DNA of 64,000 nt, taken from Kosakonia cowanii JCM 10956 = DSM 18146 (GTDB lineage: Bacteria; Pseudomonadota; Gammaproteobacteria; Enterobacterales; Enterobacteriaceae). The notes beneath the pieces are model-generated. The model ran no database searches. It was given only the letters and a program-made list of their open reading frames with translations, and was not told where the DNA came from. Positions 46,715 to 56,991 of this stretch are shown in pieces. The stretch spans positions 372,001-436,000 of the forward strand of contig NZ_CP019445.1 in assembly GCF_001975225.1 (NCBI RefSeq), read 5' to 3'. A program made the position numbers and the translations under genes. Position 1 is the stretch's first letter, and the number at the start of each line of letters is the position of its first letter.

Positions 46715-47893
46715 TTAAACATCCTTCACCCGGCTGGTGAGCAGCAGCGTCACCACCGACAGCCCGGCAATGCCCCAATAGACCGAACCGTGACCAAAAT
46801 ATTGCGCCAGCGCGCCCTGGATAACGCCTGCCAGAATCACGCCGGTGGAGATACTGTTGGTAAACAGCGTCGTCGCTGAACCTGCCCTGCCCGGCATCAA
46901 ATCCTGGAACCACAGCATGCCGATCCCGGCGACAATGCCGATAAACACCGCATTGAAAAACTGCAACAGCAGCAGCGCCGTCTGGCTATGGAAAAAGAGC
47001 AGGCCGATATAGAACAGCACGCCGGCTGCAACGGCGATCAGCATCATCAACCGCTTACCGAAACGCTTCACGAAATAGCCCGCGAGGATCATCGCCGGGA
47101 TCTCCAGGCCTGCGGCAGTACCCATCAAAATGCCCGCCAGTTTATCCGGTAACCCCAGCTCAAGGCTTATCCACAGCGGCATATCAATGATGTACATGGT
47201 GTTGCAGGTCCACATCAGCGTCGAAGCGATAAACAGCATGCGCACATTGCTGTCGCGCCAGCCGCTTACCTGCGTAACGGCAACGTCGGCGGGCTGCTCA
47301 ACCCGCGGCACCGACGGTAGCCAGAAGGCAATCAGCACCAGGCTGACAATAAACAGCCCGGCGGCGATAGAGAACATGGCGACAAAGCCATAATTGAGCG
47401 CCAGCATAAACGCCAGCGGCGGCCCGATAACCCACGCCAGCGAGAGCTGCGCACGCATAATCGAACTGAACATCACCACTTCCCGCGCCGAGCTGTCGGC
47501 GTACTCACGCGCCAGCGCGAAAAGCTGCGGCATCGCGGTGCTGGCAAGCGAAGCCAGCAGCACGCCGCAGGTAATTAAGGTCAGATAGTGACGGTTAAAC
47601 GCAAACAGCAGCGCGTTACCCACCGCCATCAGGCAGCAGAAGAGGATCAGCTTGCGCCGGTCGCCCTGGCTGTCTGATCGTTTTGCCAGCGCAAGGCTGA
47701 CGAGGATCCCGGCAATGGCGTTGACGGTATAGAACAGCCCGATCCAGAAGGGCTCTGCGCCCACTTCGCGGCTGAGAAACAGGCTCAGCGTCGGGGCCTG
47801 TACCGCACCGGCGACGCCCATCATAAAGGCGACGATCATAAACGCGATGTAGACGCCATTCATGCGGCGTCCCATCGTCATCAACCAAAGCAT
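46715..47893 (-). CDS. setA: Sugar efflux transporter SetA
   Basis: MFS exporter of 392 residues (same length in E. coli) that exports glucosides/lactose in vitro and helps in glucose-phosphate stress. The start MLWLMTMGRRMNGVY and family stretches VQAPTLSLFLSREVGAEPFW and AKRSDSQGDRRKL are typical; about twelve membrane helices are visible. It is downstream of the sRNA gene sgrS on the same strand, and the two are probably co-transcribed in part. Confidence 0.96.
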   Translation of the reverse strand: MLWLMTMGRRMNGVYIAFMIVAFMMGVAGAVQAPTLSLFLSREVGAEPFWIGLFYTVNAIAGILVSLALAKRSDSQGDRRKLILFCCLMAVGNALLFAFNRHYLTLITCGVLLASLASTAMPQLFALAREYADSSAREVVMFSSIMRAQLSLAWVIGPPLAFMLALNYGFVAMFSIAAGLFIVSLVLIAFWLPSVPRVEQPADVAVTQVSGWRDSNVRMLFIASTLMWTCNTMYIIDMPLWISLELGLPDKLAGILMGTAAGLEIPAMILAGYFVKRFGKRLMMLIAVAAGVLFYIGLLFFHSQTALLLLQFFNAVFIGIVAGIGMLWFQDLMPGRAGSATTLFTNSISTGVILAGVIQGALAQYFGHGSVYWGIAGLSVVTLLLTSRVKDV

Positions 47894-47939
47894 GGCATTT
47901 CCTTGTTGAAAGCGGAAAACAGCGACGCAAGCTTAAACG

Positions 47940-48072
47940 AAAAAAGCCAGCAAAAACATTTTGCTGGCGGGTGCATTCGCACTTAATACTCAGTCACACA
48001 TGATTCGGGCGAGTCAGTTTTTCCACACGCGTCGTCATTCCCCACTTCGCTATGCGCCTCCTCGCTTTCATC
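47940..48072 (-). ncRNA. sgrS: Phosphosugar-stress small RNA SgrS (short form without SgrT)
   Basis: Located between divergent sgrR and setA, as in E. coli. The minus strand carries the ptsG-pairing core GTGTGACTGAGTATT (47999-47985), the trailing CACCCGCCAGCA and a strong terminator (GCCAGCAAAA stem, T6). The 5' end is put at 48072 because the sequence there, GATGAAAGCGAGG, matches the E. coli SgrS start. Length is about 133 nt against 227 in E. coli; the missing part is where SgrT (43 aa) is encoded. Function in silencing ptsG mRNA with Hfq should be retained. Confidence 0.88.
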
Positions 48073-48079
48073 GCAGAGA

Positions 48080-48085
48080 AGTATC
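48080..48085 (-). promoter_or_regulatory. Candidate sgrS -10 element
   Basis: GATACT on the minus strand ends seven bases before the proposed sgrS start, and TTTATT (48103-48108) lies 17 bp further upstream. Both are weak matches, as expected for a promoter that depends on SgrR. Confidence 0.45.
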
Positions 48086-48139
48086 GGCTTAATATAGGGA
48101 TAAATAAATTGCTGAGTTTTTGCCGGGAGTTCCTCTTTT

Positions 48140-49795
48140 ATGTCCTCTGGTCGCCTGCAACAACAGTTCATCCGTCTGTGGCAATGCTGCGATGGAAAAT
48201 CTCAGGAAACTACGCTCAACGAGCTGGCGGAGCTGCTTAACTGCTCCCGCCGCCATATGCGCACCCTGCTCAACACCATGCAGACGCGCGGCTGGCTCAC
48301 CTGGGAAGCGGAAGCCGGGCGCGGTAAACGCTCGCGCCTCACCTTCCTCTACACCGGCCTGGCGTTACAGCAGCAGCGGGCGGAAGATCTGCTTGAACAG
48401 GATCGCATCGATCAACTGGTGCAGCTGGTGGGCGATAAAGCCGCCGTGCGCCAGATGCTGGTGTCGCATCTGGGCCGCAGTTTTCGCCAGGGGCGGCATA
48501 TCCTGCGCGTGCTCTACTACCGCCCGCTGCGCAATCTGCTGCCCGGCTCGCCGTTGCGCCGCTCCGAAACCCATATGGCGCGGCAAATCTTCAGTACCCT
48601 GACGCGCATAAATGAGGAAAACGGGGAACTGGAAGCCGATATTGCTCACCACTGGAAAGCGATCTCTCCCCTGCACTGGCGCTTCTACTTACGCCCCGGC
48701 ATCCACTTTCACCACGGCCGCGAGCTGGAGATGGCGGATGTTATCGCCTCCCTGCGGCGTGCCAGCGCCCTGCCGCTCTACTCCCATATCCGCGATATCG
48801 TTTCCCCCACGCCGTGGACGCTCGACATTCACCTCTCGCAGCCCGATAGCTGGCTGCCGTGGCTGATGGGCCACGTACCGGCGATGATCCTGCCGCAGGA
48901 GTGGGAGACGCTGACGAACTTTGCCAGCCAACCGATTGGCACCGGCCCTTACGCAGTGATGCGCAATACCCGCAACCAGCTAAAGATCCACGCCTTTGAG
49001 GATTACTTCGGTTTTCGTGCGCTGATTGATGAAGTGAATGTCTGGGTGCTGCCGGATGTTGGGGATGAGACCACCTGCGGCCTGACGCTTGAAGGGCCAA
49101 CCGAGGGCGAAAAAGCGGTGGAGAGCCGTCTCGAAGAGGGCTGCTACTATCTGCTGTTTGACGCGCGATCCAGTCGCGGCGCGAACCCGGCGGTGCGCGA
49201 ATGGGTAAGCCGGATCCTTTCGCCAACCAATCTGCTGTGGCACGCCAGCGAACAGAATCAGCGCTACTGGTTTCCCGCCTATGGATTACTGCCGCGCTGG
49301 CACCACGCGCGCCCCGGCAGCGGTGAAAAGCCCGCCGGGCTGGAGACGCTGACGCTCACCTTCTACCGCGAGCATAACGAGCACCAGGCGATTGCCCACA
49401 CCATGAGTACGCTGCTGGCAGAACATGGCGTTAAGTTACTGATTCAGGAGGTCGATTACGATGAGTGGCATCGCGGGGAAACAGAGAGCGATATCTGGCT
49501 TAACAGCGCCAACTTTACGCTGCCGCTCGACTTCTCGGTCTTCGCTAACCTCTATGAAGTACCGTTGCTGCAACACTGCATCCCGCGCGACTGGCAGGCG
49601 GACGCCGCGCGCTGGCGCGCCGGGGAGATGAACCTGGCGATGTGGTCACAGCAGTTGCTGGCGAGTAAAGCGATTGTGCCGCTGATCCACCACTGGCTTC
49701 GCATTCAGGGGCAGCGCACCATGCGCGGGCTGCGCATGAATACCCTCGGCTGGTTTGACTTTAAATCGGCCTGGTTTGCGCCGCCGGATCCGTAA
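48140..49795 (+). CDS. sgrR: Transcriptional regulator SgrR
   Basis: Activator of sgrS during glucose-phosphate stress. The 551 residues equal the E. coli length: an N-terminal winged helix ([20 protein letters not shown], about residues 32-51) and a C-terminal solute-binding-protein domain of the oligopeptide type (from about residue 165). It is divergent from sgrS/setA, allowing control from one shared region. A GGGAG ribosome site lies about 10 bases before the ATG. Confidence 0.97.
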   Translation: MSSGRLQQQFIRLWQCCDGKSQETTLNELAELLNCSRRHMRTLLNTMQTRGWLTWEAEAGRGKRSRLTFLYTGLALQQQRAEDLLEQDRIDQLVQLVGDKAAVRQMLVSHLGRSFRQGRHILRVLYYRPLRNLLPGSPLRRSETHMARQIFSTLTRINEENGELEADIAHHWKAISPLHWRFYLRPGIHFHHGRELEMADVIASLRRASALPLYSHIRDIVSPTPWTLDIHLSQPDSWLPWLMGHVPAMILPQEWETLTNFASQPIGTGPYAVMRNTRNQLKIHAFEDYFGFRALIDEVNVWVLPDVGDETTCGLTLEGPTEGEKAVESRLEEGCYYLLFDARSSRGANPAVREWVSRILSPTNLLWHASEQNQRYWFPAYGLLPRWHHARPGSGEKPAGLETLTLTFYREHNEHQAIAHTMSTLLAEHGVKLLIQEVDYDEWHRGETESDIWLNSANFTLPLDFSVFANLYEVPLLQHCIPRDWQADAARWRAGEMNLAMWSQQLLASKAIVPLIHHWLRIQGQRTMRGLRMNTLGWFDFKSAWFAPPDP

Positions 49796-49835
49796 TGCTT
49801 TCAGATTGTTTACCAAATCATTACAATAGCGCCGT

Positions 49836-49919
49836 TCTCAACGGGGTGCTGCGCTTCACGCGCGTGCTGAGAAAATACCCGTCGAACCTGATCCGGATAA
49901 CGCCGGCGAAGGGATTTGA
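49836..49919 (+). promoter_or_regulatory. TPP riboswitch (THI box; 5' region also known as SroA)
   Basis: Conserved elements appear in order: CGGGGTGC, GCTGAGA, ATACCC, GAACCTGATCCGGATAA and GCCGGCGAAGGGA. This is the thiamin pyrophosphate aptamer ahead of thiBPQ. P3 is short (GCGC/GCGC). Downstream a helix can hide the thiB ribosome site. Confidence 0.95.
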
Positions 49920-49934
49920 GGCTCTCTCAAAATC

Positions 49935-49962
49935 CTTTGCCACCCATTTATGAGGTGCAAAG
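49935..49962 (+). promoter_or_regulatory. Predicted Shine-Dalgarno sequestering hairpin of thiB
   Basis: CTTTGCCACC (49935-49944) can pair with GGTGCAAAG (49954-49962), with one bulge; this traps the ribosome site GAGGTG and the first base of the GTG start. An alternative helix GGATTTGAG/CTCAAAATCC (49912-49934) lies between aptamer and this hairpin. Translational control by TPP is therefore likely; folding was judged by eye. Confidence 0.5.
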
Positions 49963-50945
49963 TGTTAAAAAAATCGTTGTCACTGCTGCTGCTGATTGCC
50001 GCGCCAGTTTTCGCTAAACCCGTCCTGACCGTCTACACCTACGACTCCTTCGCCGCCGAATGGGGGCCAGGCCCTGCGGTAAAAAAAGCCTTTGAAGCCG
50101 ACTGCAACTGCGAGCTGAAGTTCGTGGCGCTGGAAGATGGCGTCTCGCTGCTCAACCGTCTGCGGATGGAGGGCAAAAAGAGCAAAGCTGACGTCGTGCT
50201 CGGTCTTGATAACAACCTGCTGGAAGCCGCGACCCAGACAAAACTCTTCGCCAAAAGCGGCGTGCCGGATGACGCGGTGAAGGTGCCGGGCGGCTGGAGC
50301 AATGAGACCTTTGTGCCGTTCGATTACGGCTGGTTCGCTTTTGTCTATGACAAAACCAAACTGAAAAACCCGCCGAAGAGCCTGAAAGAGCTGGTCGAAA
50401 GCGATCAGAAGTGGCGCGTGATTTATGAAGATCCGCGCACCAGCACGCCAGGGCTCGGCCTGCTGCTGTGGATGCAGAAAGTCTATGGCGATAAAGCCCC
50501 CGAAGCCTGGCAAAAGCTGGCGGGCAAAACCGTTACCGTCACCAAAGGGTGGAGCGAAGCCTACGGCCTCTTTCTGAAAGGTGAGAGCGATCTGGTGCTG
50601 AGCTACACCACCTCGCCTGCCTACCACATCATCGAAGAGAAGAAAGAGAACTACGCGGCGGCGAACTTCAGCGAAGGCCACTATTTGCAGGTTGAAGTCG
50701 CGGCGCGTACCGCCGCCAGCAAGCAGCCGGAGCTGGCGGAAAAATTCCTCAAATTTATGGTTTCACCCGCCTTCCAGAGTGCCATCCCAACGGGCAACTG
50801 GATGTACCCGGTGAGCAACGTCACGCTGCCCGCCGGGTTTGACCAGCTTGAGAAACCACAAACCTCGCTGCAATTCTCGCCGCAAGAGGTAGCAGCCCAG
50901 CGCGCAGCATGGATAGCCTCGTGGCAACGCGCAGTCAGCCGCTAA
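49962..50945 (+). CDS. thiB: Thiamin/TPP ABC transporter periplasmic binding protein
   Basis: Periplasmic receptor for thiamin, TMP and TPP. The GTG at 49962 (MLKKSLSLLLLIAAPVFA, a signal peptide ending AxA-like before KPVLTVYTY) gives 327 residues as in E. coli; an in-frame ATG at 49950 lies inside the ribosome site and is rejected. YDSFAAEWGPGPAVKKAFE and EDPRTSTPGLGL are family motifs. It overlaps thiP by 25 bases. Confidence 0.96.
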   Translation: MLKKSLSLLLLIAAPVFAKPVLTVYTYDSFAAEWGPGPAVKKAFEADCNCELKFVALEDGVSLLNRLRMEGKKSKADVVLGLDNNLLEAATQTKLFAKSGVPDDAVKVPGGWSNETFVPFDYGWFAFVYDKTKLKNPPKSLKELVESDQKWRVIYEDPRTSTPGLGLLLWMQKVYGDKAPEAWQKLAGKTVTVTKGWSEAYGLFLKGESDLVLSYTTSPAYHIIEEKKENYAAANFSEGHYLQVEVAARTAASKQPELAEKFLKFMVSPAFQSAIPTGNWMYPVSNVTLPAGFDQLEKPQTSLQFSPQEVAAQRAAWIASWQRAVSR

Positions 50946-52531
50946 TTCCCGGCTGGCTGCTTCCTGGCCTCACCGCCGCCACGCTGATGGTCGTGGTCGC
51001 GGTGGCGGCCTTTTTCGCGCTGTGGCAAAACGCACCTGTCGAAGGGCTCTCCGACTTGTTGTCGGACAGCTACCTGTGGCACGTGGTGCGATTCTCCTTC
51101 TGGCAGGCTTTTCTCTCCGCCCTGCTCTCCGTGGTGCCCGCCATTTTTCTTGCCCGTGCGCTCTACCGCCGTCGTTTTCCCGGCCGCCAGTTGCTGCTGC
51201 GCTTATGCGCGATGACGCTGATCCTGCCGGTGCTGGTGGCGGTGTTCGGTATTCTCAGCGTCTATGGTCGCCAGGGGTGGCTCGCCGCGCTCTGCCAGAC
51301 GCTTGGCCTTGAGTGGACCTTTTCGCCCTACGGTTTGCAGGGCATTCTGCTGGCGCACCTCTTTTTTAACCTGCCGATGGCCTCGCGCCTGCTGCTACAG
51401 GCGCTGGAGCAGATCCCCGGTGAGCAGCGCCAGCTGGCAGCCCAGCTCGGGATGCGCGGCTGGGCCTTCTTCCGCTTTGTCGAGTGGCCCTGGCTGCGCC
51501 GCCAGATCCCGCCAGTGGCAGCGCTGATCTTTATGCTCTGCTTCGCCAGTTTCGCCACCGTGCTGTCGCTGGGCGGCGGCCCGCAGGCAACCACCATTGA
51601 GCTTGCCATCTACCAGGCGCTCAGCTTTGATTTTGATCCCGCCCGCGCGGCGATACTGGCGATAATCCAGATGATCTGCTGCCTCGGGCTGGTGCTGTTA
51701 AGCCAGCGGATGAGTAGAGCCTTCGCCGTTGGCAGCCATCATATTCAGGGCTGGCGCGACCCGGAAACGCGCTGGTTTAGCCGCATCACCGATACGCTGT
51801 TAATTGTGCTGGCACTGCTGCTGATGCTGCCACCGCTGCTGGCGGTGATCGTTGACGGGCTTAATGTCAGTTTGCTGAAGGTGGTGGCAGAGCCGGTGCT
51901 GTGGCAGGCGGTGTGGACGTCGCTGCGTATCGCGCTGGTCGCCGGGCTGCTCTGCGTGGTGCTGACCATGATGCTGCTGTGGAGCAGCCGCGAACTGCGC
52001 GCGCGCCACCGCACTGCGGCCGGGCAGGCGCTCGAACTGAGCGGCATGCTGATCCTGGCGATGCCGGGGATTGTGCTGGCAACCGGCTTTTTCCTGCTGC
52101 TCAACAACACCATCGGCCTGCCCGACTCCGCCGATGGCATCGTGATATTCACCAATGCGCTGATGGCGATCCCCTATGCATTAAAGGTGCTGGAAAACCC
52201 GATGCGCGATCTCACCGCGCGGTATGCGCTGCTCTGCCAGTCGCTCGATATTGCCGGTTTTCGCCGCCTGTGGGTGGTGGAGCTGCGCGCGCTGAAACGC
52301 CCGCTGGCGCAGGCGCTGGCCTTTGCCTGCGTGCTATCGATTGGTGATTTCGGCGTAGTGGCGCTGTTCGGCAATGAGGATTTCCGCACGCTGCCCTTCT
52401 ATCTCTATCAGCAAATCGGTTCTTACCGCAGCCAGGATGGAGCCGTCACCGCGCTGATCCTGCTGCTGCTCTGCTTTTTACTCTTCACTGTGATTGAAAA
52501 ACTACCGGGCCGCCATGCTAAGACTGATTGA
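50921..52531 (+). CDS. thiP: Thiamin/TPP ABC transporter permease
   Basis: Inner-membrane permease of two fused halves, each with an EAA loop contacting ThiQ. The GTG at 50921 ([17 protein letters not shown]) gives 536 residues as in E. coli; an ATG at 50909 would add four. About twelve hydrophobic helices are visible. It overlaps thiQ by 17 bases. Confidence 0.96.
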   Translation: MATRSQPLIPGWLLPGLTAATLMVVVAVAAFFALWQNAPVEGLSDLLSDSYLWHVVRFSFWQAFLSALLSVVPAIFLARALYRRRFPGRQLLLRLCAMTLILPVLVAVFGILSVYGRQGWLAALCQTLGLEWTFSPYGLQGILLAHLFFNLPMASRLLLQALEQIPGEQRQLAAQLGMRGWAFFRFVEWPWLRRQIPPVAALIFMLCFASFATVLSLGGGPQATTIELAIYQALSFDFDPARAAILAIIQMICCLGLVLLSQRMSRAFAVGSHHIQGWRDPETRWFSRITDTLLIVLALLLMLPPLLAVIVDGLNVSLLKVVAEPVLWQAVWTSLRIALVAGLLCVVLTMMLLWSSRELRARHRTAAGQALELSGMLILAMPGIVLATGFFLLLNNTIGLPDSADGIVIFTNALMAIPYALKVLENPMRDLTARYALLCQSLDIAGFRRLWVVELRALKRPLAQALAFACVLSIGDFGVVALFGNEDFRTLPFYLYQQIGSYRSQDGAVTALILLLLCFLLFTVIEKLPGRHAKTD

Positions 52532-53216
52532 TGTCACCTGGCTTTACGAACACCTGCCGATGCGCTTTACCCTTGCAGCCGAACGGGGTGAGCAGATTGC
52601 CATTCTCGGCCCCAGCGGCGCGGGTAAGAGCACGCTGCTGAACCTGATTGCCGGGTTTATCACCCCGGCGAGCGGCACGATTTTACTCGGCGATGAGGAT
52701 CATACCCGCACACCGCCCGCGCGCCGTCCGGTGTCGATGCTGTTTCAGGAGAACAACCTCTTCACCCACCTGACGGTGCGGCAGAATATTGCTCTTGGTT
52801 TACATCCGGGGTTGAAGCTGAACGCCGCGCAGCGGGAGAAGCTCAATGAGATTGCCGCCACCATGGGGCTGGAGAGCCTGCTTGAGCGACTGCCGGATCA
52901 GCTCTCCGGCGGCCAGCGCCAGCGCGTGGCATTAGCACGCTGTCTGGTGCGCGAGCAGCCGCTGCTGCTACTGGATGAGCCCTTTTCCGCGCTCGATCCC
53001 GCACTGCGCCAGGAGATGCTCGCGCTGGTGCAGAACGTCTGCCGCCGCCAGCAGTTAACGCTGCTGATGGTGTCGCACAGCGTGGAGGATGCCGCGCGCA
53101 TCGCCGAGCGCGCACTGGTGGTCGCCGAGGGCCGTATCGCCTGGGATGGCGCAACCGACACGCTGCTTCGCGGCAACGCGCCGGTCTCCGCCCTGCTCGG
53201 CATTCAGGCTCAGTGA
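52515..53216 (+). CDS. thiQ: Thiamin/TPP ABC transporter ATP-binding protein
   Basis: ATPase of the thiamin importer. The ATG at 52515 ([18 protein letters not shown]) gives 233 residues. Walker [10 protein letters not shown], signature [13 protein letters not shown], Walker B LLLLDEPF and the switch histidine in MVSHSVEDA are intact. Its 3' end overlaps the convergent yabI 3' end by seven bases. Confidence 0.97.
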   Translation: MLRLIDVTWLYEHLPMRFTLAAERGEQIAILGPSGAGKSTLLNLIAGFITPASGTILLGDEDHTRTPPARRPVSMLFQENNLFTHLTVRQNIALGLHPGLKLNAAQREKLNEIAATMGLESLLERLPDQLSGGQRQRVALARCLVREQPLLLLDEPFSALDPALRQEMLALVQNVCRRQQLTLLMVSHSVEDAARIAERALVVAEGRIAWDGATDTLLRGNAPVSALLGIQAQ

Positions 53217-53980
53217 CCGCGGATCACCTTGCCGAGAATATCGAGATAGATTGGCATCAGCGGGTGTTTTGCCAGCATCACTACTGCCGCAATGGCAATC
53301 ACCATCGTGCCCGGTGCCAGCCAGAGCAGGCGCTGGCGCGGCAGGTAGGCCGTTAAGCGATCGCTGCCCGATTTACCTGCCCGCCACAGCCGCCAGCAGA
53401 GCCAACAGGCCAGCCAGAGCACAATCGCCGTCAGCAGCAGCAGCCATTTAAAGCTGCTGCTCTGCATATCGGCAGGAATATCGATCGCCGCGCCAGCGAG
53501 GATACCCGGCAGGAAGTAGAAGGGTGGCCACAGCAGGCAGCCAATGATATTCGGCGGTAAAAATTTGCGGATCGGCAGATCGAGCATCCCGGCGACCATC
53601 GGCACCAGCGGGCGCGTCGGGCCAACAAAGCGCCCAACCAGAATGGTAAACAGGCTGTGCTCATGCAGCGCATGTTCGGTTTTATCGAGCAGCCCTTTGT
53701 GCTTTTTCAGGAAAGACCAGCGGTGTAGCGGTTTCTTAAAGCGCCAGCCGAGCCAGAAGGAGAGCCAGTCACCGAGCAGGCAGCCGACAATGCCCGCCAG
53801 CCACGCATGCCAGAAATTAACTTCCCCGCTGCCAATCAACGCGCCGAGCGCCGCCATCATCACCGTGCCGGGAAGGATCAGCCCCACCAGCGCCAGCGAC
53901 TCAAAAAAAGCGACCAGCGCAATCGCCACCAGCGAGTACATGGCTGACTGGGTAATAAAGTGTTCCAGCAATGCTTCCAT
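53210..53980 (-). CDS. yabI: DedA family membrane protein YabI
   Basis: Inner-membrane protein of 256 residues (254 in E. coli) of the DedA/SNARE-associated (VTT) superfamily, implicated in membrane homeostasis and lipid flipping. The family signature [20 protein letters not shown] stretch ([20 protein letters not shown]) and [14 protein letters not shown] are present, with four to five hydrophobic segments. Monocistronic; its biochemical substrate is unknown. Confidence 0.94.
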   Translation of the reverse strand: MEALLEHFITQSAMYSLVAIALVAFFESLALVGLILPGTVMMAALGALIGSGEVNFWHAWLAGIVGCLLGDWLSFWLGWRFKKPLHRWSFLKKHKGLLDKTEHALHEHSLFTILVGRFVGPTRPLVPMVAGMLDLPIRKFLPPNIIGCLLWPPFYFLPGILAGAAIDIPADMQSSSFKWLLLLTAIVLWLACWLCWRLWRAGKSGSDRLTAYLPRQRLLWLAPGTMVIAIAAVVMLAKHPLMPIYLDILGKVIRGH

Positions 53981-54106
53981 AAAGGGTCCTGTTCAGATTG
54001 AACGCCGGATTCTGCGGAGCGCCTCCGCCACCGTCAAGCTTTCAATTATCTGAATCTTTACCACTTATGTCAGATTGAAGAACAGATTATTTCCATTCTT
54101 TACGCT

Positions 54107-54952
54107 TCATTCACATCCAGCACGAAACTCGCTCGGGCTGGCACCGGTGCATTTTTTAAAGACGCGAGAAAAGTAGAGCTGATCGTCAAAGCCGACGTTG
54201 CGCCCAACGCTGGCAATCGGCATCCGCGTGGTGCTGAGCAGCAGTTTCGCCTGGCTGATGCGCTGATCTTCGCGCCAGCTCAGCACGCTAACGCCAAGCT
54301 GCTGGCGAAAGAGATGCGACAGGCGCGACGGAGAGAGACAAACGTGCTGCGCGACGCTGGCGATATCAAAATGGTTATCGGAAAGGTGGTCGCTGATGTA
54401 CTGGCAGGCATCACGCACGCGGTTATCAAGGGGCGGATTAAGGGATTCGTTAATCGCCTCCATGCGCCGCAGCAGCAGCTGTTCGAGCAGGTTGATCGCC
54501 AGATGTTCGGCGTAGCGCCCGGCGCTCTGCCCAGCGTCGATAATTTGCGCGAAAAGGTCGCGAAAACGATCCATATGCGCATCATCCGGGCGGTAAAAAC
54601 CGGTTTGTGCGAAGAGCGTCGGCCAGTTTAGCCACTCCTGCCAGTAGGCGCGCGGACGGAAGTAGACCCACTGGTGGTACCACGCCTCGGCGTCAGGATG
54701 GCGGCCATAGTGGTGAATCTCGCCGGGGGGAAAGAGCAGAATATCGCCGGGGCGGCAGATAAATTGTTTGCCCTGGTTCATCACCACGCCTTCGCCGCGC
54801 ACCGTCAGGTTGAGGATATAGCCCTTCATCCCCAGCGGTCGGTCAACAAAAAAGTCGAGATAGCTTTCCGATTCAATCGGCGTCAGACCCGCCACCAGGT
54901 GCGCGTTAAACGAGTACCCGGGCAGCAGTGGATCATTTTGAGATTCGGCCAT
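54107..54952 (-). CDS. araC: Arabinose operon regulator AraC
   Basis: L-arabinose-responsive activator/repressor. The ATG at 54952 ([20 protein letters not shown]) gives 281 residues; a longer frame up to 54988 adds 12 residues and is rejected. The N-terminal arabinose-binding and dimerisation domain is followed by two helix-turn-helix motifs ([19 protein letters not shown] and [20 protein letters not shown]). It ends at EFRAGCE, eleven residues before the E. coli end, a length common outside E. coli. Its binding sites lie directly upstream. Confidence 0.97.
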   Translation of the reverse strand: MAESQNDPLLPGYSFNAHLVAGLTPIESESYLDFFVDRPLGMKGYILNLTVRGEGVVMNQGKQFICRPGDILLFPPGEIHHYGRHPDAEAWYHQWVYFRPRAYWQEWLNWPTLFAQTGFYRPDDAHMDRFRDLFAQIIDAGQSAGRYAEHLAINLLEQLLLRRMEAINESLNPPLDNRVRDACQYISDHLSDNHFDIASVAQHVCLSPSRLSHLFRQQLGVSVLSWREDQRISQAKLLLSTTRMPIASVGRNVGFDDQLYFSRVFKKCTGASPSEFRAGCE

Positions 54953-54980
54953 AAAACGCATTACTCCCCTACCCGACAAG

Positions 54981-54997
54981 GAAACCAATTGTCCATA
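54981..54997 (+). promoter_or_regulatory. AraC half-site araO2
   Basis: GAAACCAATTGTCCATA ends in the conserved TCCATA and matches E. coli araO2 over CCAATTGTCCATATTG. It lies 212 bp before araI1, a spacing that allows the repression loop. Confidence 0.8.
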
Positions 54998-55118
54998 TTG
55001 TCATTCCCGTTATTTCCCGGCTAATGGCGGGCAGAGCGCGTCAATACTGCTGTCACGCGACGCCGCAAGACAAAAGCGATAAGCCCTTTTTAACGCCTTA
55101 AAGCAGGGTCAAAACGGA

Positions 55119-55156
55119 TAACGAAAGTGTCTATAAAGGCGACAGAAATGTCCACA
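55119..55156. promoter_or_regulatory. AraC operator araO1
   Basis: Two half-sites (55119-55135 ending TCTATA; 55140-55156 ending TCCACA) are exactly 21 bp apart. The block AAGTGTCTATAA...GTCCACAT matches E. coli araO1, which controls araC itself. Confidence 0.75.
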
Positions 55157-55163
55157 TCGAATT

Positions 55164-55179
55164 TTTGCACGGCGTCACA
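55164..55179. promoter_or_regulatory. CRP site of araC/araBAD
   Basis: TTTGC-ACGGCG-TCACA lies in the block GCACGGCGTCACACTTTGCGAT, identical over most of its length to the E. coli ara CRP region. It is 13 bp before araI1. Confidence 0.8.
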
Positions 55180-55192
55180 CTTTGCGATGCCA

Positions 55193-55256
55193 TAGCAATT
55201 TCGTCCATAAGATTAGCGAATCCTGCCTGACGGTTTTCGCCGCCGATCTCTATCGT
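55193..55256 (+). promoter_or_regulatory. araBAD promoter with AraC sites araI1 and araI2
   Basis: araI1 TAGCAATTTCGTCCATA (55193-55209) and araI2 TAGCGAATCCTGCCTGA (55214-55230) stand 21 bp apart. The -35 CTGACG (55227-55232) overlaps araI2 and the -10 TATCGT (55251-55256) follows after 18 bp. The layout equals that of E. coli. Confidence 0.93.
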
Positions 55257-55289
55257 TTTTCTAACGGTTATTCTTATGGAGCACTAAGC

Positions 55290-56981
55290 ATGGCAATCAC
55301 GATTGGCCTCGATTTCGGCAGCGATTCAGTACGTGCGCTGGCGGTAGACTGCACATCCGGGGCGGAGATCGCCACCAGCGTCGAGTGGTATCCGCGCTGG
55401 CAGGAGGGCCGTTATTGCGACGCGCCGCATAACCAGTTTCGCCATCACCCGCGCGATTACATCGAATCGATGGAAGCAGCGCTCAAAAGCGTGCTGGCAG
55501 AGTTAAGCGACGCCCAGCGCGCAGAGATCAAAGGCATTGGCGTGGACAGCACTGGCTCCACCCCGGCGCCGATTGATGCTGAAGGCCGCGTGCTGGCGCT
55601 GCGCCCGGAGTTTGCCGACAACCCGAACGCCATGTTTGTGTTGTGGAAAGATCACACCGCCGTGGAAGAGGCGGAAGCCATCACCCGCCTGTGCCACACC
55701 TCCGGTAAAACCGACTACTCGCGCTACATTGGCGGCATCTACTCCAGCGAATGGTTCTGGGCGAAGATCCTGCACGTTACCCGCGCCGACAGCGCCGTGG
55801 CGCAGGCCGCCGCCTCGTGGATCGAGCTGTGCGACTGGGTGCCTGCCCTGCTCTCCGGCACTACGCGCCCGGAAGCGATCCGTCGTGGGCGTTGCAGCGC
55901 CGGGCATAAATCGCTGTGGCATGAAAGCTGGGGCGGCCTGCCGCCCGCTGCTTTCTTTGATGAACTCGATCCGATTATCAACAAACACCTGCGCTGGCCG
56001 CTCTTTACCGAAACCTTTACCGCAGACCGCCCGGTGGGCACGCTGACCGCCGAGTGGGCGCAGCGCCTGGGGCTGCCTGAATCAGTGGTGATCTCCGGTG
56101 GCGCGTTTGACTGCCATATGGGTGCCGTCGGCGCAGGCGCACAGCCCAATACGCTGGTGAAAGTGATCGGCACCTCCACTTGCGACATTCTGATCGCCGA
56201 TAAACAGAGCGTTGGCGACCGCGCGGTGAAAGGTATCTGCGGCCAGGTTGACGGCAGCGTAGTACCGGACTTTATCGGCCTCGAAGCGGGGCAATCCGCC
56301 TTCGGCGATATCTACGCCTGGTTTGGCCGCATCCTCGGCTGGCCGCTGGAACAGCTGGCGCAGCAGCACCCGGAACTGAAAGAGCAGATCAAAGCCAGCC
56401 AGAAACAGCTGCTACCAGCGCTTACCGACGCGTGGGTGAAAAATCCTTCTCTCGATCACCTGCCGGTGGTGCTCGACTGGTTCAACGGCCGCCGCACGCC
56501 AAACGCTAACCAGCGCCTGAAAGGGGTGATCACCGATCTGAATCTTGCCACCGACGCCCCGGCGCTGTTCGGTGGGCTGATTGCCGCCACCGCCTTCGGT
56601 GCCCGCGCGATTATGGAGTGCTTTACCGAACAGGGTATTGCCGTTGACAACGTGATGGCGCTTGGCGGCATCGCGCGGAAAAACCTCGGCGTGATGCAGG
56701 CCTGCTGCGATGTGCTCAACCGCCCATTGCAGGTTGTCGCCTCTGAACAGTGCTGTGCGCTGGGCGCGGCCATCTTTGCCGCCGTCGCCGCAGAGGTGCA
56801 CGCCGATATCCCGGCTGCGCAGCAGAAGATGGCGAGCGCCATCGAGAAAACGCTCCAACCTTCGGCACAGGCGCAACAGTTTGAACGGCTCTATCGTCGC
56901 TATCAGCAGTGGGCCGTCAGCGCCGAGCAGCACTATCTCCCTTCAGCCGCGACAGTTTCGCCGGCCGCGTTAACCCATTAA
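55290..56981 (+). CDS. araB: Ribulokinase
   Basis: FGGY-family kinase phosphorylating L-ribulose. The ATG at 55290 ([20 protein letters not shown]) gives 563 residues; a frame open back to 55182 crosses the promoter and is rejected. [22 protein letters not shown] and ALGGIARKN are conserved. The ribosome site is GGAG (55278-55281). It is followed after ten bases by araA. Confidence 0.98.
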   Translation: MAITIGLDFGSDSVRALAVDCTSGAEIATSVEWYPRWQEGRYCDAPHNQFRHHPRDYIESMEAALKSVLAELSDAQRAEIKGIGVDSTGSTPAPIDAEGRVLALRPEFADNPNAMFVLWKDHTAVEEAEAITRLCHTSGKTDYSRYIGGIYSSEWFWAKILHVTRADSAVAQAAASWIELCDWVPALLSGTTRPEAIRRGRCSAGHKSLWHESWGGLPPAAFFDELDPIINKHLRWPLFTETFTADRPVGTLTAEWAQRLGLPESVVISGGAFDCHMGAVGAGAQPNTLVKVIGTSTCDILIADKQSVGDRAVKGICGQVDGSVVPDFIGLEAGQSAFGDIYAWFGRILGWPLEQLAQQHPELKEQIKASQKQLLPALTDAWVKNPSLDHLPVVLDWFNGRRTPNANQRLKGVITDLNLATDAPALFGGLIAATAFGARAIMECFTEQGIAVDNVMALGGIARKNLGVMQACCDVLNRPLQVVASEQCCALGAAIFAAVAAEVHADIPAAQQKMASAIEKTLQPSAQAQQFERLYRRYQQWAVSAEQHYLPSAATVSPAALTH

Positions 56982-56991
56982 GGACACGATC

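Noticed and set aside
47983..48171. 62-codon frame on the minus strand over sgrS
   Set aside because: It starts inside sgrR and upstream of the likely sgrS start and shows no similarity to SgrT.
54107..54109. Apparent truncation of AraC relative to E. coli
   Set aside because: The protein ends after EFRAGCE, beyond both DNA-binding motifs, and 281-residue AraC proteins are normal in other enterobacteria.
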